Source of the DNA: an uncultured Acetatifactor sp.
GTDB taxonomy: Bacteria > Bacillota > Clostridia > Lachnospirales > Lachnospiraceae
Reading direction: 5' to 3'
Assembly: GCA_944383825.1 (NCBI GenBank)
Contig: CALWRA010000006.1
Location: forward strand, 60,299-124,298
DNA length: 64,000 bases
The notes under the pieces are model-generated. The model made no database searches. It was not told the DNA's origin and worked only from the letters and a program-made list of their open reading frames with translations. Positions 9,650 through 17,416 of the stretch are shown piece after piece (position 1 is the stretch's first letter; each line of letters opens with the position of its first letter). The position numbers and the translations under genes were made by a program.

Positions 9650-11608
9650 ATGAAAATCATATTAAAGGATGGATCTGTGAGGGAATACAAGGAAAGCAAA
9701 AGTATTTATGACATTGCCCTTGATATCAGCGAGGGTCTGGCCAGAGCAGCATGCTGCGGAAAGGTTAACGGGGAAGTGATGGATTTAAGAACAGTGCTAG
9801 ATCAGGACTGTGAGCTGGGCATCTGCACCGCAGCGGACAAAGAGGGACTGGCAGCGCTCAGGCATACTGCCTCCCATGTGCTGGCGCAGGCGGTAAAACA
9901 TCTGTTTCCAGACGCAAAGATGGCTATTGGACCGAGTATTGAGGAAGGATTTTATTATGACTTTGATCACGATCCTTTTACCAGAGAGGATTTGGACAGT
10001 CTTGAGGCGGAAATGAAAAAAATTATAAAGGCGGGAGAGAAGCTGGAGAAATTCACCCTTCCCAGGGAAGAAGCCATTAAATTCATGAAAGAACGGAACG
10101 AGCCTTACAAAGTGGAGCTCATAGAAGAGCTTCCTGAGGGTGAGGAAATTTCCTTTTACAGGCAGGGAGAGTTTGTGGATTTATGCGCAGGTCCTCATCT
10201 TATGAGCACAAAAGGAGTTAAGGCATTTAAGCTGACATCCTCATCCATGGCCTACTGGAGAGGCGACTCCAACAAGGCGCGCCTTCAGCGTATTTACGGT
10301 ACGGCATACAACAAAAAGGACGAGCTTGCGCAGCATTTGCAGCGTATGGAGGAGGCAAAGCGCAGGGATCATAATAAACTTGGCCGAGAGATGGAGCTGT
10401 TTACCACTGTGGATGTAATCGGCCAGGGGCTCCCGCTGTTTACGCCCAAGGGCACAAAAATGATTATGAAGCTCCAACGCTGGATTGAGGATCTGGAGGA
10501 TAAGGAGTGGGGTTATGTCCGCACCAGGACTCCTCTTATGGCAAAGAGTGATCTGTATAAGATTTCAGGGCATTGGGATCACTATAAGGATGGCATGTTT
10601 ATTCTGGGGGATGAAGAAAAGGACAAAGAGGTATTTGCCCTTCGCCCCATGACCTGTCCCTTCCAGTATTATGTTTATAAAAATACCCAAAAATCTTATC
10701 GTGATTTGCCTTATAGAATGAGTGAGACATCTACGATATTCAGAAGTGAAGATTCCGGCGAAATGCATGGTCTGACGAGAGTGCGTCAGTTTACAATCAG
10801 CGAGGGTCATCTGGTGATCAGGCCCGATCAGGCGGAGGAAGAGCTGAAGGGCTGTCTGGATCTGGCATATTATGTGCTCCAAACCCTGGGACTTCAGGAT
10901 GATGTGACATACAGGCTGTCAAAATGGGATCCCGAAAATAAGGAAAAATATCTTGGAGATGATGAATACTGGAATAAGACCCAGGATGCCCTTCGGGAAG
11001 TGCTCAGGGAGAAGGGAGTAATTTTCGAGGAGGCAGATGGGGAGGCGGCTTTCTACGGACCCAAAATCGACATCCAGGCCAGAAACGTTTATGGCAAGGA
11101 AGATACCATGATTACCATTCAGCTTGATTGTGCCATTGCCGAGAATTTTGATATGTATTATGTGGATCAGCACGGTGAAAAAGTGAGGCCTTATATTATA
11201 CACAGAACCTCTATGGGCTGTTATGAGCGTACGCTGGCGTGGCTGATTGAGAAATATGCGGGCAAATTCCCTACCTGGCTCTGTCCGGAGCAGGTCCGCG
11301 TTTTGCCAATTTCAGACAAGTATGAGGATTATGCAAAAAAAGTGCTTGAAGAGCTTCGGGCAAAGGATATTGATGCGGCTCTGGATAATCGCTCCGAAAA
11401 AATCGGTTTCAAAATCAGAGAAGCAAGACTGGAGAGAGTGCCTTATATGCTGGTGGTAGGTCAGCAGGAGGAAGAACAGGGGCTGGTATCTGTAAGAAGC
11501 CGTTTTGCGGGAGACGAGGGACAAAAGCCGATTTCCGATTTCCTGGAACAAATCTGTGAAGAAATCCGTACCAAGGCTATCCGCAAAGAAGAAGCTCAGG
11601 AAGAATAA
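9650..11608 (+). CDS. thrS: Threonyl-tRNA synthetase
   Basis: Charges tRNA-Thr. The 652-aa protein has a TGS domain (residues 1-60) and an editing domain with HTASHVLAQAV and later CAGPHL. A class II catalytic core follows with motif 2 around ETSTIFRSEDSGEMHGLTRVRQFT and motif 3 HRTSMGCYERTLAWLIE. The anticodon-binding domain starts near PEQVRVLPIS. All editing and catalytic landmarks are present and the length is normal. Expression is controlled by the T-box directly upstream. Confidence 0.97.
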   Translation: MKIILKDGSVREYKESKSIYDIALDISEGLARAACCGKVNGEVMDLRTVLDQDCELGICTAADKEGLAALRHTASHVLAQAVKHLFPDAKMAIGPSIEEGFYYDFDHDPFTREDLDSLEAEMKKIIKAGEKLEKFTLPREEAIKFMKERNEPYKVELIEELPEGEEISFYRQGEFVDLCAGPHLMSTKGVKAFKLTSSSMAYWRGDSNKARLQRIYGTAYNKKDELAQHLQRMEEAKRRDHNKLGREMELFTTVDVIGQGLPLFTPKGTKMIMKLQRWIEDLEDKEWGYVRTRTPLMAKSDLYKISGHWDHYKDGMFILGDEEKDKEVFALRPMTCPFQYYVYKNTQKSYRDLPYRMSETSTIFRSEDSGEMHGLTRVRQFTISEGHLVIRPDQAEEELKGCLDLAYYVLQTLGLQDDVTYRLSKWDPENKEKYLGDDEYWNKTQDALREVLREKGVIFEEADGEAAFYGPKIDIQARNVYGKEDTMITIQLDCAIAENFDMYYVDQHGEKVRPYIIHRTSMGCYERTLAWLIEKYAGKFPTWLCPEQVRVLPISDKYEDYAKKVLEELRAKDIDAALDNRSEKIGFKIREARLERVPYMLVVGQQEEEQGLVSVRSRFAGDEGQKPISDFLEQICEEIRTKAIRKEEAQEE

Positions 11609-11656
11609 AAATATATTATTGCGAATTTTTTTCATCAAGCCCGGGCAGACTAAAAA

Positions 11657-11730
11657 GGACATACTGTTGATTGTGTCCAAGTCTATCGTCTGCGCTGCTT
11701 CCATAGACTTGAGTCTGTAAGCAGCGCAGA
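11657..11730 (+). promoter_or_regulatory. Highly structured leader before DUF1540 gene
   Basis: Three strong helices can be drawn in 74 nt. GGACA (11657-11661) pairs with TGTCC (11674-11678). CAAGTCTAT (11678-11686) pairs with ATAGACTTG (11703-11711). TCTGCGCTGCTT (11689-11700) pairs perfectly with AAGCAGCGCAGA (11719-11730). The second and third helices interleave, so they form a pseudoknot or are alternatives. The last arm ends exactly where the AGGAGG ribosome-binding site begins (11731). No known RNA family is recognised. Confidence 0.5.
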
Positions 11731-11742
11731 AGGAGGTTTGCT

Positions 11743-12063
11743 ATGGCGGAGTTGAAATGCGGTGTAAACAACTGCACTTACAATGAAAATTGTTATTGTT
11801 GCAAGGGTGACATTATGGTAGGCGGAAAGCATGCCTGCAGCTGTGATGAAACCTGCTGTGAGAGCTTTGCACAGAAAAGGGAGGGACACGATTCTTTTAC
11901 CAGCGCGCTGTCTCATCCCAGCAAGACCATCAGCATTGACTGTGAAGCTGTAAAGTGTGTTTATAACAGCAACTATAAATGTGTTGCAGAGCGTGTGGAT
12001 ATTAAAGGCAGCGGAGCCTGCGACTGCCGAGAGACGGTCTGCGCCACATTTAAAGAGCGGTAA
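11743..12063 (+). CDS. DUF1540 domain-containing cysteine-rich protein
   Basis: A 106-aa protein made of two DUF1540 units, about residues 3-47 and 64-104. Each has the spacing CxxxxCxYN…C…CxCxxxxCxxF: first CGVNNCTYN…CSCDETCCESF, second CEAVKCVYN…CDCRETVCATF. The many cysteines suggest metal binding, but no function is established that I know of. An AGGAGG site lies 6 nt before the ATG, right against the structured leader described above. A terminator follows. Confidence 0.9.
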   Translation: MAELKCGVNNCTYNENCYCCKGDIMVGGKHACSCDETCCESFAQKREGHDSFTSALSHPSKTISIDCEAVKCVYNSNYKCVAERVDIKGSGACDCRETVCATFKER

Positions 12064-12092
12064 GGCTCATAAGTAAAACGTAATAATACTTG

Positions 12093-12152
12093 AAGGAGGA
12101 TGCTCTAGAACTGTGAACTTTCAATTCACGGAAAAGGCATCCTCCTTTTTTG
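12093..12152 (+). terminator. Terminator after DUF1540 gene
   Basis: GAAGGAGGATGC pairs with GCATCCTCCTTTTTT around an inner hairpin GTGAA…TTCAC. A T-run ends at about 12151. The rest of 12153-12288 is AT-rich with no gene. Confidence 0.88.
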
Positions 12153-12288
12153 AAAGGTGCAATGGATAATTAGCAGCGTAATTGCATCTTAGTGTTATTA
12201 TGAATGTTACCAACCACCCTCATTATTGGTTAAACCTGAACAGAAGGAATAATTTTTGCCGAAATATGCAATAATATGCGTTTTATAG

Positions 12289-12332
12289 TTGATATTTAAT
12301 ATTATATACTGTATAATTTAGTCAAACTAAAT
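12289..12332 (+). promoter_or_regulatory. Promoter with overlapping dyad for the surface protein gene
   Basis: TTGATA (12289-12294), a 17-bp spacer and TATAAT (12312-12317) form a near-consensus vegetative promoter. The inverted repeat ATTTAGT (12316-12322) and ACTAAAT (12326-12332) overlaps the -10 and start point, as expected for a repressor operator. The repressor is not identifiable here. Confidence 0.65.
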
Positions 12333-12359
12333 ACTTATTTTTTATGGAGGGATGAAATT

Positions 12360-13394
12360 ATGAAAAGAAAAACCATTACAGCACTGGCGATTGCCCTGGC
12401 GTTGGCGGTGATGCCGTTTGGCGGGCATTTTGCAACATTTGCGACTGCATCCAGTAATAATACGGTGGATTCAGGAAGCGGTACGGTCAGTGGAAACGAC
12501 ACAACTCCTGGTGGCGATACAGGCACAACTCCTGGTGGCGATACGGGCACAACTCCTGGTGGCGATACGGGCACAACTCCTGGTGGCGGTACAGGCACAA
12601 CCCCTGGTGGCGGTACAGGCACAACCCCTGGTGGCGGTACAGATACAACCCCTGGTGGTGGTACAGCCAGCGGAAATAACACAAATCCTGGTAGCGCAAG
12701 CAGTGTATCTGCTTCACAGGACCGCTTTACTGGAGTGGCTATTACAGTTACGAATTCCCTGGGAGAAACTTTAGTTTCCACCATTGGAACAGTGAATACA
12801 AGTAGCAGTGTTTCGTCTGTCGCGATGGCAACCTCAAGAACAAATGTGAATGCAGCAGCGGGACTGACTTCTGATATGGCAGCGGCAGGACAGAGCGTTA
12901 TTCTTACAGTTGCTGACAGCCAGTGTGGTGAGTTGGCAAGACAGGCCATACAGAATGCGGCTGCTTCCCTTAGAAGTTCCGTGGCGGCTATTTTAGAGAT
13001 TGATTTGGATATTTATCAGGCAAACGGAGCGCTGGAAAGAGAAGTAACGCAATTGTCTTCTCCTGTTCAAATAGTAATTTCAACGCCTTCAAATGTTGAG
13101 AATCCGGCTAATTATGACTTTGCAATTGTGCGTATTCATGATAGCGTCGTTGATATACTGCCTGATTTGGACAATGATTCTCAGACGATTACCTTTGCTA
13201 CGGACAGATTTTCCGTTTATGCGGTAATTTATGGTGAAAAAGGAAGCTTTGACGCTTTTGCAGCATCTGCGGCAGGTGTTAGAGACAGTGTACCCAAAAC
13301 GGGTGAAACATATCCCGTTGTTATTCCGTTTGCGTTGACAGGAATTGCTTTGGCGGGAGCTGCGGTTGTTTTGGGAAGAAAAAAGCAGGCGTAA
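12360..13394 (+). CDS. Sortase-anchored surface protein with TTPGGDTG repeats
   Basis: A 344-aa secreted wall protein. The N-terminal signal peptide MKRKTITALAIALALAVMP leads into a Ser/Thr/Asn-rich stretch, then seven copies of an 8-residue TTPGGDTG-type repeat (about residues 48-103). A globular region spans about 120-300. The C-terminus has a sorting signal: VPKTGE at about 311, a hydrophobic helix and the basic tail GRKKQA. VPKTG is an LPXTG variant. A class B sortase two genes downstream is the obvious candidate to anchor it. The Thr/Pro-rich repeats resemble O-glycosylated linkers. No adhesin domain is recognised. Confidence 0.85.
   Translation: MKRKTITALAIALALAVMPFGGHFATFATASSNNTVDSGSGTVSGNDTTPGGDTGTTPGGDTGTTPGGDTGTTPGGGTGTTPGGGTGTTPGGGTDTTPGGGTASGNNTNPGSASSVSASQDRFTGVAITVTNSLGETLVSTIGTVNTSSSVSSVAMATSRTNVNAAAGLTSDMAAAGQSVILTVADSQCGELARQAIQNAAASLRSSVAAILEIDLDIYQANGALEREVTQLSSPVQIVISTPSNVENPANYDFAIVRIHDSVVDILPDLDNDSQTITFATDRFSVYAVIYGEKGSFDAFAASAAGVRDSVPKTGETYPVVIPFALTGIALAGAAVVLGRKKQA
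12501..12668 (+). repeat. Seven tandem 24-nt coding repeats
   Basis: In-frame tandem units starting at 12501, 12525, 12549, 12573, 12597, 12621 and 12645, each beginning ACAACTCCTGGTGGCG or a close variant. Early copies encode TTPGGDTG and later ones TTPGGGTG/TTPGGGTD. Near-identity at DNA level points to recent expansion; copy number probably varies between strains. Confidence 0.95.
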
Positions 13395-13421
13395 GCAGAG
13401 AGGCGCTTGATTTTTAAAGGT

Positions 13422-13484
13422 AAGCAGGGAATTTGAGAAACATGATTCAGGGCTTTATAGCAAATGTTTCCTCCCTGCTTTTCC
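13422..13484 (+). terminator. Terminator/hairpin after surface protein gene
   Basis: AGCAGGGA pairs with TCCCTGCT, with an inner helix GAAACAT/ATGTTTC, and is followed by TTTCC. It separates the abundant surface protein from the two downstream genes and may allow partial read-through. Confidence 0.7.
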
Positions 13485-13506
13485 TCTATGTTAAAAGGGT
13501 AATAAA

Positions 13507-15054
13507 ATGCAGAAGAAAATTTTGGAGTATTTGAATGCGCTGGTATGCGGATATGTGATATTAATTTGTGCAGTGCTGCCTCTTTATATGCAAAATGGAT
13601 TCGTTATGATTGGCGATGCCAAGTACGCTTTTTTTCTGACGGTATCGATTCTTTTTCTATTATTGTTTTTGGCGGGATTCGCGCCGTTTTTAACAGTATA
13701 TAAACAGAAAAGAGGAATCGGCTGGTCTGCTTTGGATATGTTTGTTGCCTTGTATGGAATATCTGTGATAGTGTCTTTTTTGGGAAGCCCATATAAGGAG
13801 ATTGCCCTTTGGGGTTATACTGACTGGCATATGGGGTTGATAACACAACTTTTTTTTGTATGGGGCTATTTTTTTGTCTCTCGCTGTTTTGAAAAAGATA
13901 AATTTGTGTGGAAAATCATCTGGATTGCTTCGACGATCGTTTTTACTATTGGAATGTTGAACAGGTATCAGTTTGATCCGTTGGGAAACTTTCGGGAGAT
14001 AGACATATGGGACTGGAATCATGCAAACCTATTGTCGACGATAGGGAATATTAACTGGTACTGCGGCTATTTATGTCTCACGCTGCCTTTGTCATGGTAT
14101 TTTATGTGGAAGGGAAAAGGAAAGGAGAGAGCAGCCGGCTATATTTTTAGTTTTATTGGAAACGTAAGTCTGTTTACGCAGGGCAGTATGGGAGGATATG
14201 TTGGCGCAGGGGCAGTACTGATTGTGCTTTTTTGCATATCGCTGCAAGAAAGAGCTTACTTTCTTAAATTCCTGCAGGTGCTGATTTTGTTTGTGAGCGC
14301 ACCCCTGTTTATTAATGCTACAATTCCTCTGGCTCCCAGGGGGCTGCAGATTGTAGACTCAAATGTCTTGGACTGGAGGGGCTGGATGCCTTGCCTTATT
14401 TTTCTTTTGGCGCTGTATTTTGTGGTAAAAAAATGTTTTTTTGCAAAGAAGCCTGGCTTGCCCCTGGGTGAAGGGACAAGAAGATTTGTAAGATGGGCTG
14501 TTCTCTGGGGTGTTTTGGGAAGCGCAGCGTTGTTTGCAATCTTTCAATTTTATGGGGCATTACAGGGAGAAAGCGGGATTTCAGCTGCGTTTAACCTTGA
14601 TGCAGAATGGGGAAGCGGCAGGGGGGCATTGTGGAAGGCTGCGGTACAATGCTTTATGAGAGGAGATTGGCGGCAGAAGCTGATAGGAGCTGGACCTGAT
14701 TGCTATGCATGTGTTGTTTATGAGTTGACAGATCTGCGGAAAGAGCTTCATGTTACAGGACAATGGGAAGGGGCAATTTTTGCAAACGCTCATAATGAAT
14801 GGCTTAATATGCTGGTAACCGGCGGCGTTGCAGGGATGATGCTTTATTGCGGGATTTACTGCAGCGCGTTTTGTGGTTTTTGGATCCGGCAAAAAGATAA
14901 TCCGATTTTTATATTGGGGCTTATGATAATTACAGGATACTGCGCATATGGATTGGGCAGTTTTCAGCAGATTGTTACTACTCCGTCTGCTTTTGCAATA
15001 CTTGGAATGTTGGAAAGCTATCGACGGGAAGAAAGTTTGACGAGGAGCATATAG
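13507..15054 (+). CDS. O-antigen ligase-like polytopic membrane protein
   Basis: A 515-aa membrane protein with about 11-12 hydrophobic segments and a large extracytoplasmic loop at about residues 345-440. The Wzy/WaaL-type signature is visible in that loop and the helix after it: GAGPDCY and HNEWLNMLVTGGVAG. The family transfers or polymerises lipid-linked glycans, and relatives (PglL/PglO type) glycosylate proteins. Its place between a Thr-rich wall protein and a sortase suggests it may act on that protein or on a wall polymer; this is inference. Base composition looks more AT-rich than the flanks. The next ATG follows its stop directly. Confidence 0.75.
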   Translation: MQKKILEYLNALVCGYVILICAVLPLYMQNGFVMIGDAKYAFFLTVSILFLLLFLAGFAPFLTVYKQKRGIGWSALDMFVALYGISVIVSFLGSPYKEIALWGYTDWHMGLITQLFFVWGYFFVSRCFEKDKFVWKIIWIASTIVFTIGMLNRYQFDPLGNFREIDIWDWNHANLLSTIGNINWYCGYLCLTLPLSWYFMWKGKGKERAAGYIFSFIGNVSLFTQGSMGGYVGAGAVLIVLFCISLQERAYFLKFLQVLILFVSAPLFINATIPLAPRGLQIVDSNVLDWRGWMPCLIFLLALYFVVKKCFFAKKPGLPLGEGTRRFVRWAVLWGVLGSAALFAIFQFYGALQGESGISAAFNLDAEWGSGRGALWKAAVQCFMRGDWRQKLIGAGPDCYACVVYELTDLRKELHVTGQWEGAIFANAHNEWLNMLVTGGVAGMMLYCGIYCSAFCGFWIRQKDNPIFILGLMIITGYCAYGLGSFQQIVTTPSAFAILGMLESYRREESLTRSI

Positions 15055-15912
15055 ATGAAGAACTTGACTGATTTATGGAAATTCATTGAGTTACATGGAA
15101 AATGGCGTAGTAGACTGGCTGTTATTTTTTGTATTTTGGCCGTTATCTGCTTTGGGGTAGTCTTCTTTGTGATTTATGACATGAGACGTTCTTATGCCAT
15201 ATCAGAAGGTAAAGTCGATGAGCTTAGAAGGTTAAGCGAGCTGGCGGAGCCGGTGGGGGAAGGGGCAGATCAAACGCTTCCTCAAACTGTTGTTTCGCAT
15301 GAAGAAAAGACAGAGGTGAAAACAGAAAATCCTTATGCGGAAGTTTTCAGCATGAATGATGATATGGTGGCATGGCTTTTAATAGAGGGGACAAAAATAG
15401 ATTATCCTGTTATGCAGACGCCGGAGGATGAAAATTATTATCTGCATAGAGATTTTTACGGAAATGAGGATCAGGCAGGCTGCCTTATTTTGGATACGGA
15501 CAGCAGCCTTCAAGGGGAGATAACAACAAATCAGATTATACACGGCCATAATATGCGTGCAGGAACTATGTTCGGAGATCTGGATTTGTATCAGGATGAG
15601 GAATATTGCAAAAATCACAGTCGTATCAGATTGTTTACCAGAGAGACGGAGAGAAATTATGAAGTAATTTCTGTGTTTTATTCGCAGGTATACCTTACAA
15701 CAGATCTTGTCTTTAAATATTATAATTTTTTTCAGGCGGATACAGAAGAGGAATTCCAGTATTTTTATGATAATATCAAAGCGCTGTCGTTGTTTGATAC
15801 GGGAGTTGAGGCAGAGTTTGGAGATCGCTTTCTTACGCTTTCTACTTGTTCATACCAGGTGGAGGAGGGGCGTTTTGTTGTAGTGGCAAAAGAAGTGGAG
15901 CCTGGAGCTTAA
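15055..15912 (+). CDS. srtB: Class B sortase
   Basis: Membrane-anchored transpeptidase that attaches sorting-signal proteins to peptidoglycan. The 285-aa protein has one N-terminal membrane segment (about residues 20-43), a linker, and then the sortase domain. Seen are class B landmarks MVAWLLIEGTKIDYPVMQ and YLHRDFYG. The catalytic His is in IIHGHNM, the catalytic Cys in TLSTCSYQ and the Arg in EGRFVVV. It begins immediately after the stop of the O-antigen-ligase-like gene. Its likely substrate is the VPKTG protein upstream. Confidence 0.93.
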   Translation: MKNLTDLWKFIELHGKWRSRLAVIFCILAVICFGVVFFVIYDMRRSYAISEGKVDELRRLSELAEPVGEGADQTLPQTVVSHEEKTEVKTENPYAEVFSMNDDMVAWLLIEGTKIDYPVMQTPEDENYYLHRDFYGNEDQAGCLILDTDSSLQGEITTNQIIHGHNMRAGTMFGDLDLYQDEEYCKNHSRIRLFTRETERNYEVISVFYSQVYLTTDLVFKYYNFFQADTEEEFQYFYDNIKALSLFDTGVEAEFGDRFLTLSTCSYQVEEGRFVVVAKEVEPGA

Positions 15913-15928
15913 TTTTATAAAATCAGGA

Positions 15929-15957
15929 TTGACAAAGAATCAATAACATGATACACT
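15929..15957 (+). promoter_or_regulatory. Promoter of infC-rpmI-rplT
   Basis: TTGACA (15929-15934), a 17-bp spacer and TACACT (15952-15957). It starts a leader of about 230 nt before infC. Confidence 0.75.
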
Positions 15958-15963
15958 AAAACA

Positions 15964-16195
15964 GTTCAAAAAGAAAGAACAACAAGCAGAGTATCCGCTC
16001 TCACCTTACGGCAATTGGGCTTGTAAGCGTTAATATCTTATCTACAGTGGCATCAGGCTTTCTAACGGGATCAGACCGGCAAGGCAGGTATTTACTTTGC
16101 GGAAGGAGGAAGCTGGAGATAGGAATTTCGGTGGATGGCTTTGCTGTCCATTTTTTGTTGCAAAATTTACTGTTTTCTTAGGGAGGTATAAGGCC
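15964..16195 (+). promoter_or_regulatory. L20-type autoregulatory leader of infC operon
   Basis: Long leader between a good promoter and infC, with a segment GTATCCGCTCTCACCTTA near 15990 that resembles the Firmicute ribosomal L20 leader. It ends in a terminator-like hairpin, TGGATGG/CTGTCCA (16132-16150) followed by six T. By analogy with Bacillus, excess L20 would bind and end transcription before infC. The family match is from memory. Confidence 0.65.
16132..16157 (+). terminator. Attenuator terminator before infC
   Basis: TGGATGG (16132-16138) pairs with CTGTCCA (16144-16150), including G-T pairs, loop CTTTG, followed by T-run 16151-16156. It is placed to attenuate the infC operon. Confidence 0.65.
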
Positions 16196-16702
16196 ATTAG
16201 CGATTTAATGATTAACGAACAGATCAGAGACAAAGAGGTACGTTTGATTGGAGAAAACGGCGAGCAGCTAGGAATCGTGTCTTCCAGAGAGGCCATGAGA
16301 ATGGCAGAGGAAGCAGGACTGGATCTGGTGAAGATTGCGCCCACTGCAAAGCCTCCCGTCTGCAAAATTGTGGATTACGGCAAATTCAGATATGAGCAGA
16401 TCAGAAAAGAGAAAGAAGCGAGAAAGAAGCAGAGAACTATTGAGGTGAAGGAGATCCGACTGTCTCCCAATATTGACACTAACGATCTGAATACCAAAGT
16501 GAATGCAGCGAGAAAATTCATCACAAAGGGAGATAAGGTCAAGATAACGCTTCGTTTTCGCGGCCGAGAGATGGCCCATATGAACAACAGCAAGCATATT
16601 CTTGATGATTTTGCGAAAAGCCTGGCGGACATTGCAGTAGTGGAAAAGGCGCCGAAGGTGGAGGGCAGAAGTATGACCATGTTTTTAACTGAAAAACGTT
16701 AG
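16196..16702 (+). CDS. infC: Translation initiation factor IF-3 (ATT start)
   Basis: IF-3 binds the 30S subunit and proofreads start codons. The protein of about 168 aa reads ISDLMINEQIRDKEVRLIG at the N-terminal domain, a charged linker rich in Lys/Glu (KEKEARKKQ), and a C-terminal domain with LRFRGREMAH. The start is called at ATT 16196, nine bases after GGAGG (16182-16186), and is in frame. The only in-frame ATG close by (16208) has poorer spacing. An AUU start is the known basis of IF-3 autoregulation in E. coli and Bacillus. rpmI and rplT follow. Confidence 0.93.
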   Translation: MSDLMINEQIRDKEVRLIGENGEQLGIVSSREAMRMAEEAGLDLVKIAPTAKPPVCKIVDYGKFRYEQIRKEKEARKKQRTIEVKEIRLSPNIDTNDLNTKVNAARKFITKGDKVKITLRFRGREMAHMNNSKHILDDFAKSLADIAVVEKAPKVEGRSMTMFLTEKR

Positions 16703-16748
16703 TTTGCACAGTTAAAATAGATTAAGAAAAGTTTAGGAGGAACCCGTT

Positions 16749-16946
16749 ATGCCAAAAATGAAGACAAGCAGAGCAGCAGCTAAGCGCTTTAAAGTAACAG
16801 GAACAGGTAAGTTAAAGAGAGCGAAAGCATATAAGAGCCATATCTTGACCAAGAAATCCACCAAGAGAAAACGTAATCTCAGAAAGCCTGCAATTACGGA
16901 TGCAACCAATGTTAAGAATATGAAGAAGATTTTACCTTATTTATAA
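16749..16946 (+). CDS. rpmI: 50S ribosomal protein L35
   Basis: Small basic large-subunit protein, 65 aa, beginning [20 protein letters not shown] with the typical [15 protein letters not shown] core. AGGAGG precedes the ATG. It is the middle gene of infC-rpmI-rplT. Confidence 0.97.
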   Translation: MPKMKTSRAAAKRFKVTGTGKLKRAKAYKSHILTKKSTKRKRNLRKPAITDATNVKNMKKILPYL

Positions 16947-16971
16947 TCAGGGCTTAGGAGGAGAATAAGAC

Positions 16972-17328
16972 ATGGCAAGAATTAAAGGCGGCGTGAATGC
17001 CAAGAAGAGACACAATAGAGTACTGAAGCTGGCGAAAGGCTACAGAGGCGCGAGAAGCAAGCAATATAGAGTAGCCAAACAGTCCGTTATGAGAGCGCTG
17101 ACCAGTTCTTATGCGGGAAGAAAGCAGAGAAAGCGCCAGTTCAGACAGCTTTGGATTGCGAGAATCAATGCAGCGGCTAGAATGAACGGGCTGTCCTACA
17201 GCAGGTTTATGCATGGCCTGAAGCTTGCGGGGATTGAGATTAATAGAAAAATGCTGGCGGAGATGGCAGTAAATGACGCGGAAGGCTTCAGAACTCTGGC
17301 AGAGCTTGCAAAGACTAAAATTGCGTGA
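16972..17328 (+). CDS. rplT: 50S ribosomal protein L20
   Basis: Large-subunit assembly protein of 118 aa. It begins [21 protein letters not shown] and has [17 protein letters not shown] and [16 protein letters not shown], as is standard. L20 is the expected repressor of its own operon through the leader upstream of infC. It is last in the operon and ends 8 nt before a strong terminator. Confidence 0.98.
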   Translation: MARIKGGVNAKKRHNRVLKLAKGYRGARSKQYRVAKQSVMRALTSSYAGRKQRKRQFRQLWIARINAAARMNGLSYSRFMHGLKLAGIEINRKMLAEMAVNDAEGFRTLAELAKTKIA

Positions 17329-17335
17329 GAATACA

Positions 17336-17369
17336 CACCTGACGGAGAAATTCGCCAGGTGTTTTTTTA
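17336..17369 (+). terminator. Terminator after rplT
   Basis: CACCTG…CAGGTG with a helix-friendly interior (GCGAATTTC-like) is followed by seven T. It ends the infC operon. Confidence 0.9.
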
Positions 17370-17416
17370 ATGAAATTTTCAAAAAGATATTACGAGAGAA
17401 ATTGCGGGAGAGAAAA

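Noticed and set aside
12501..12668. CRISPR-like array
   Set aside because: The units are contiguous in-frame codons without spacers, encoding TTPGGDTG repeats.
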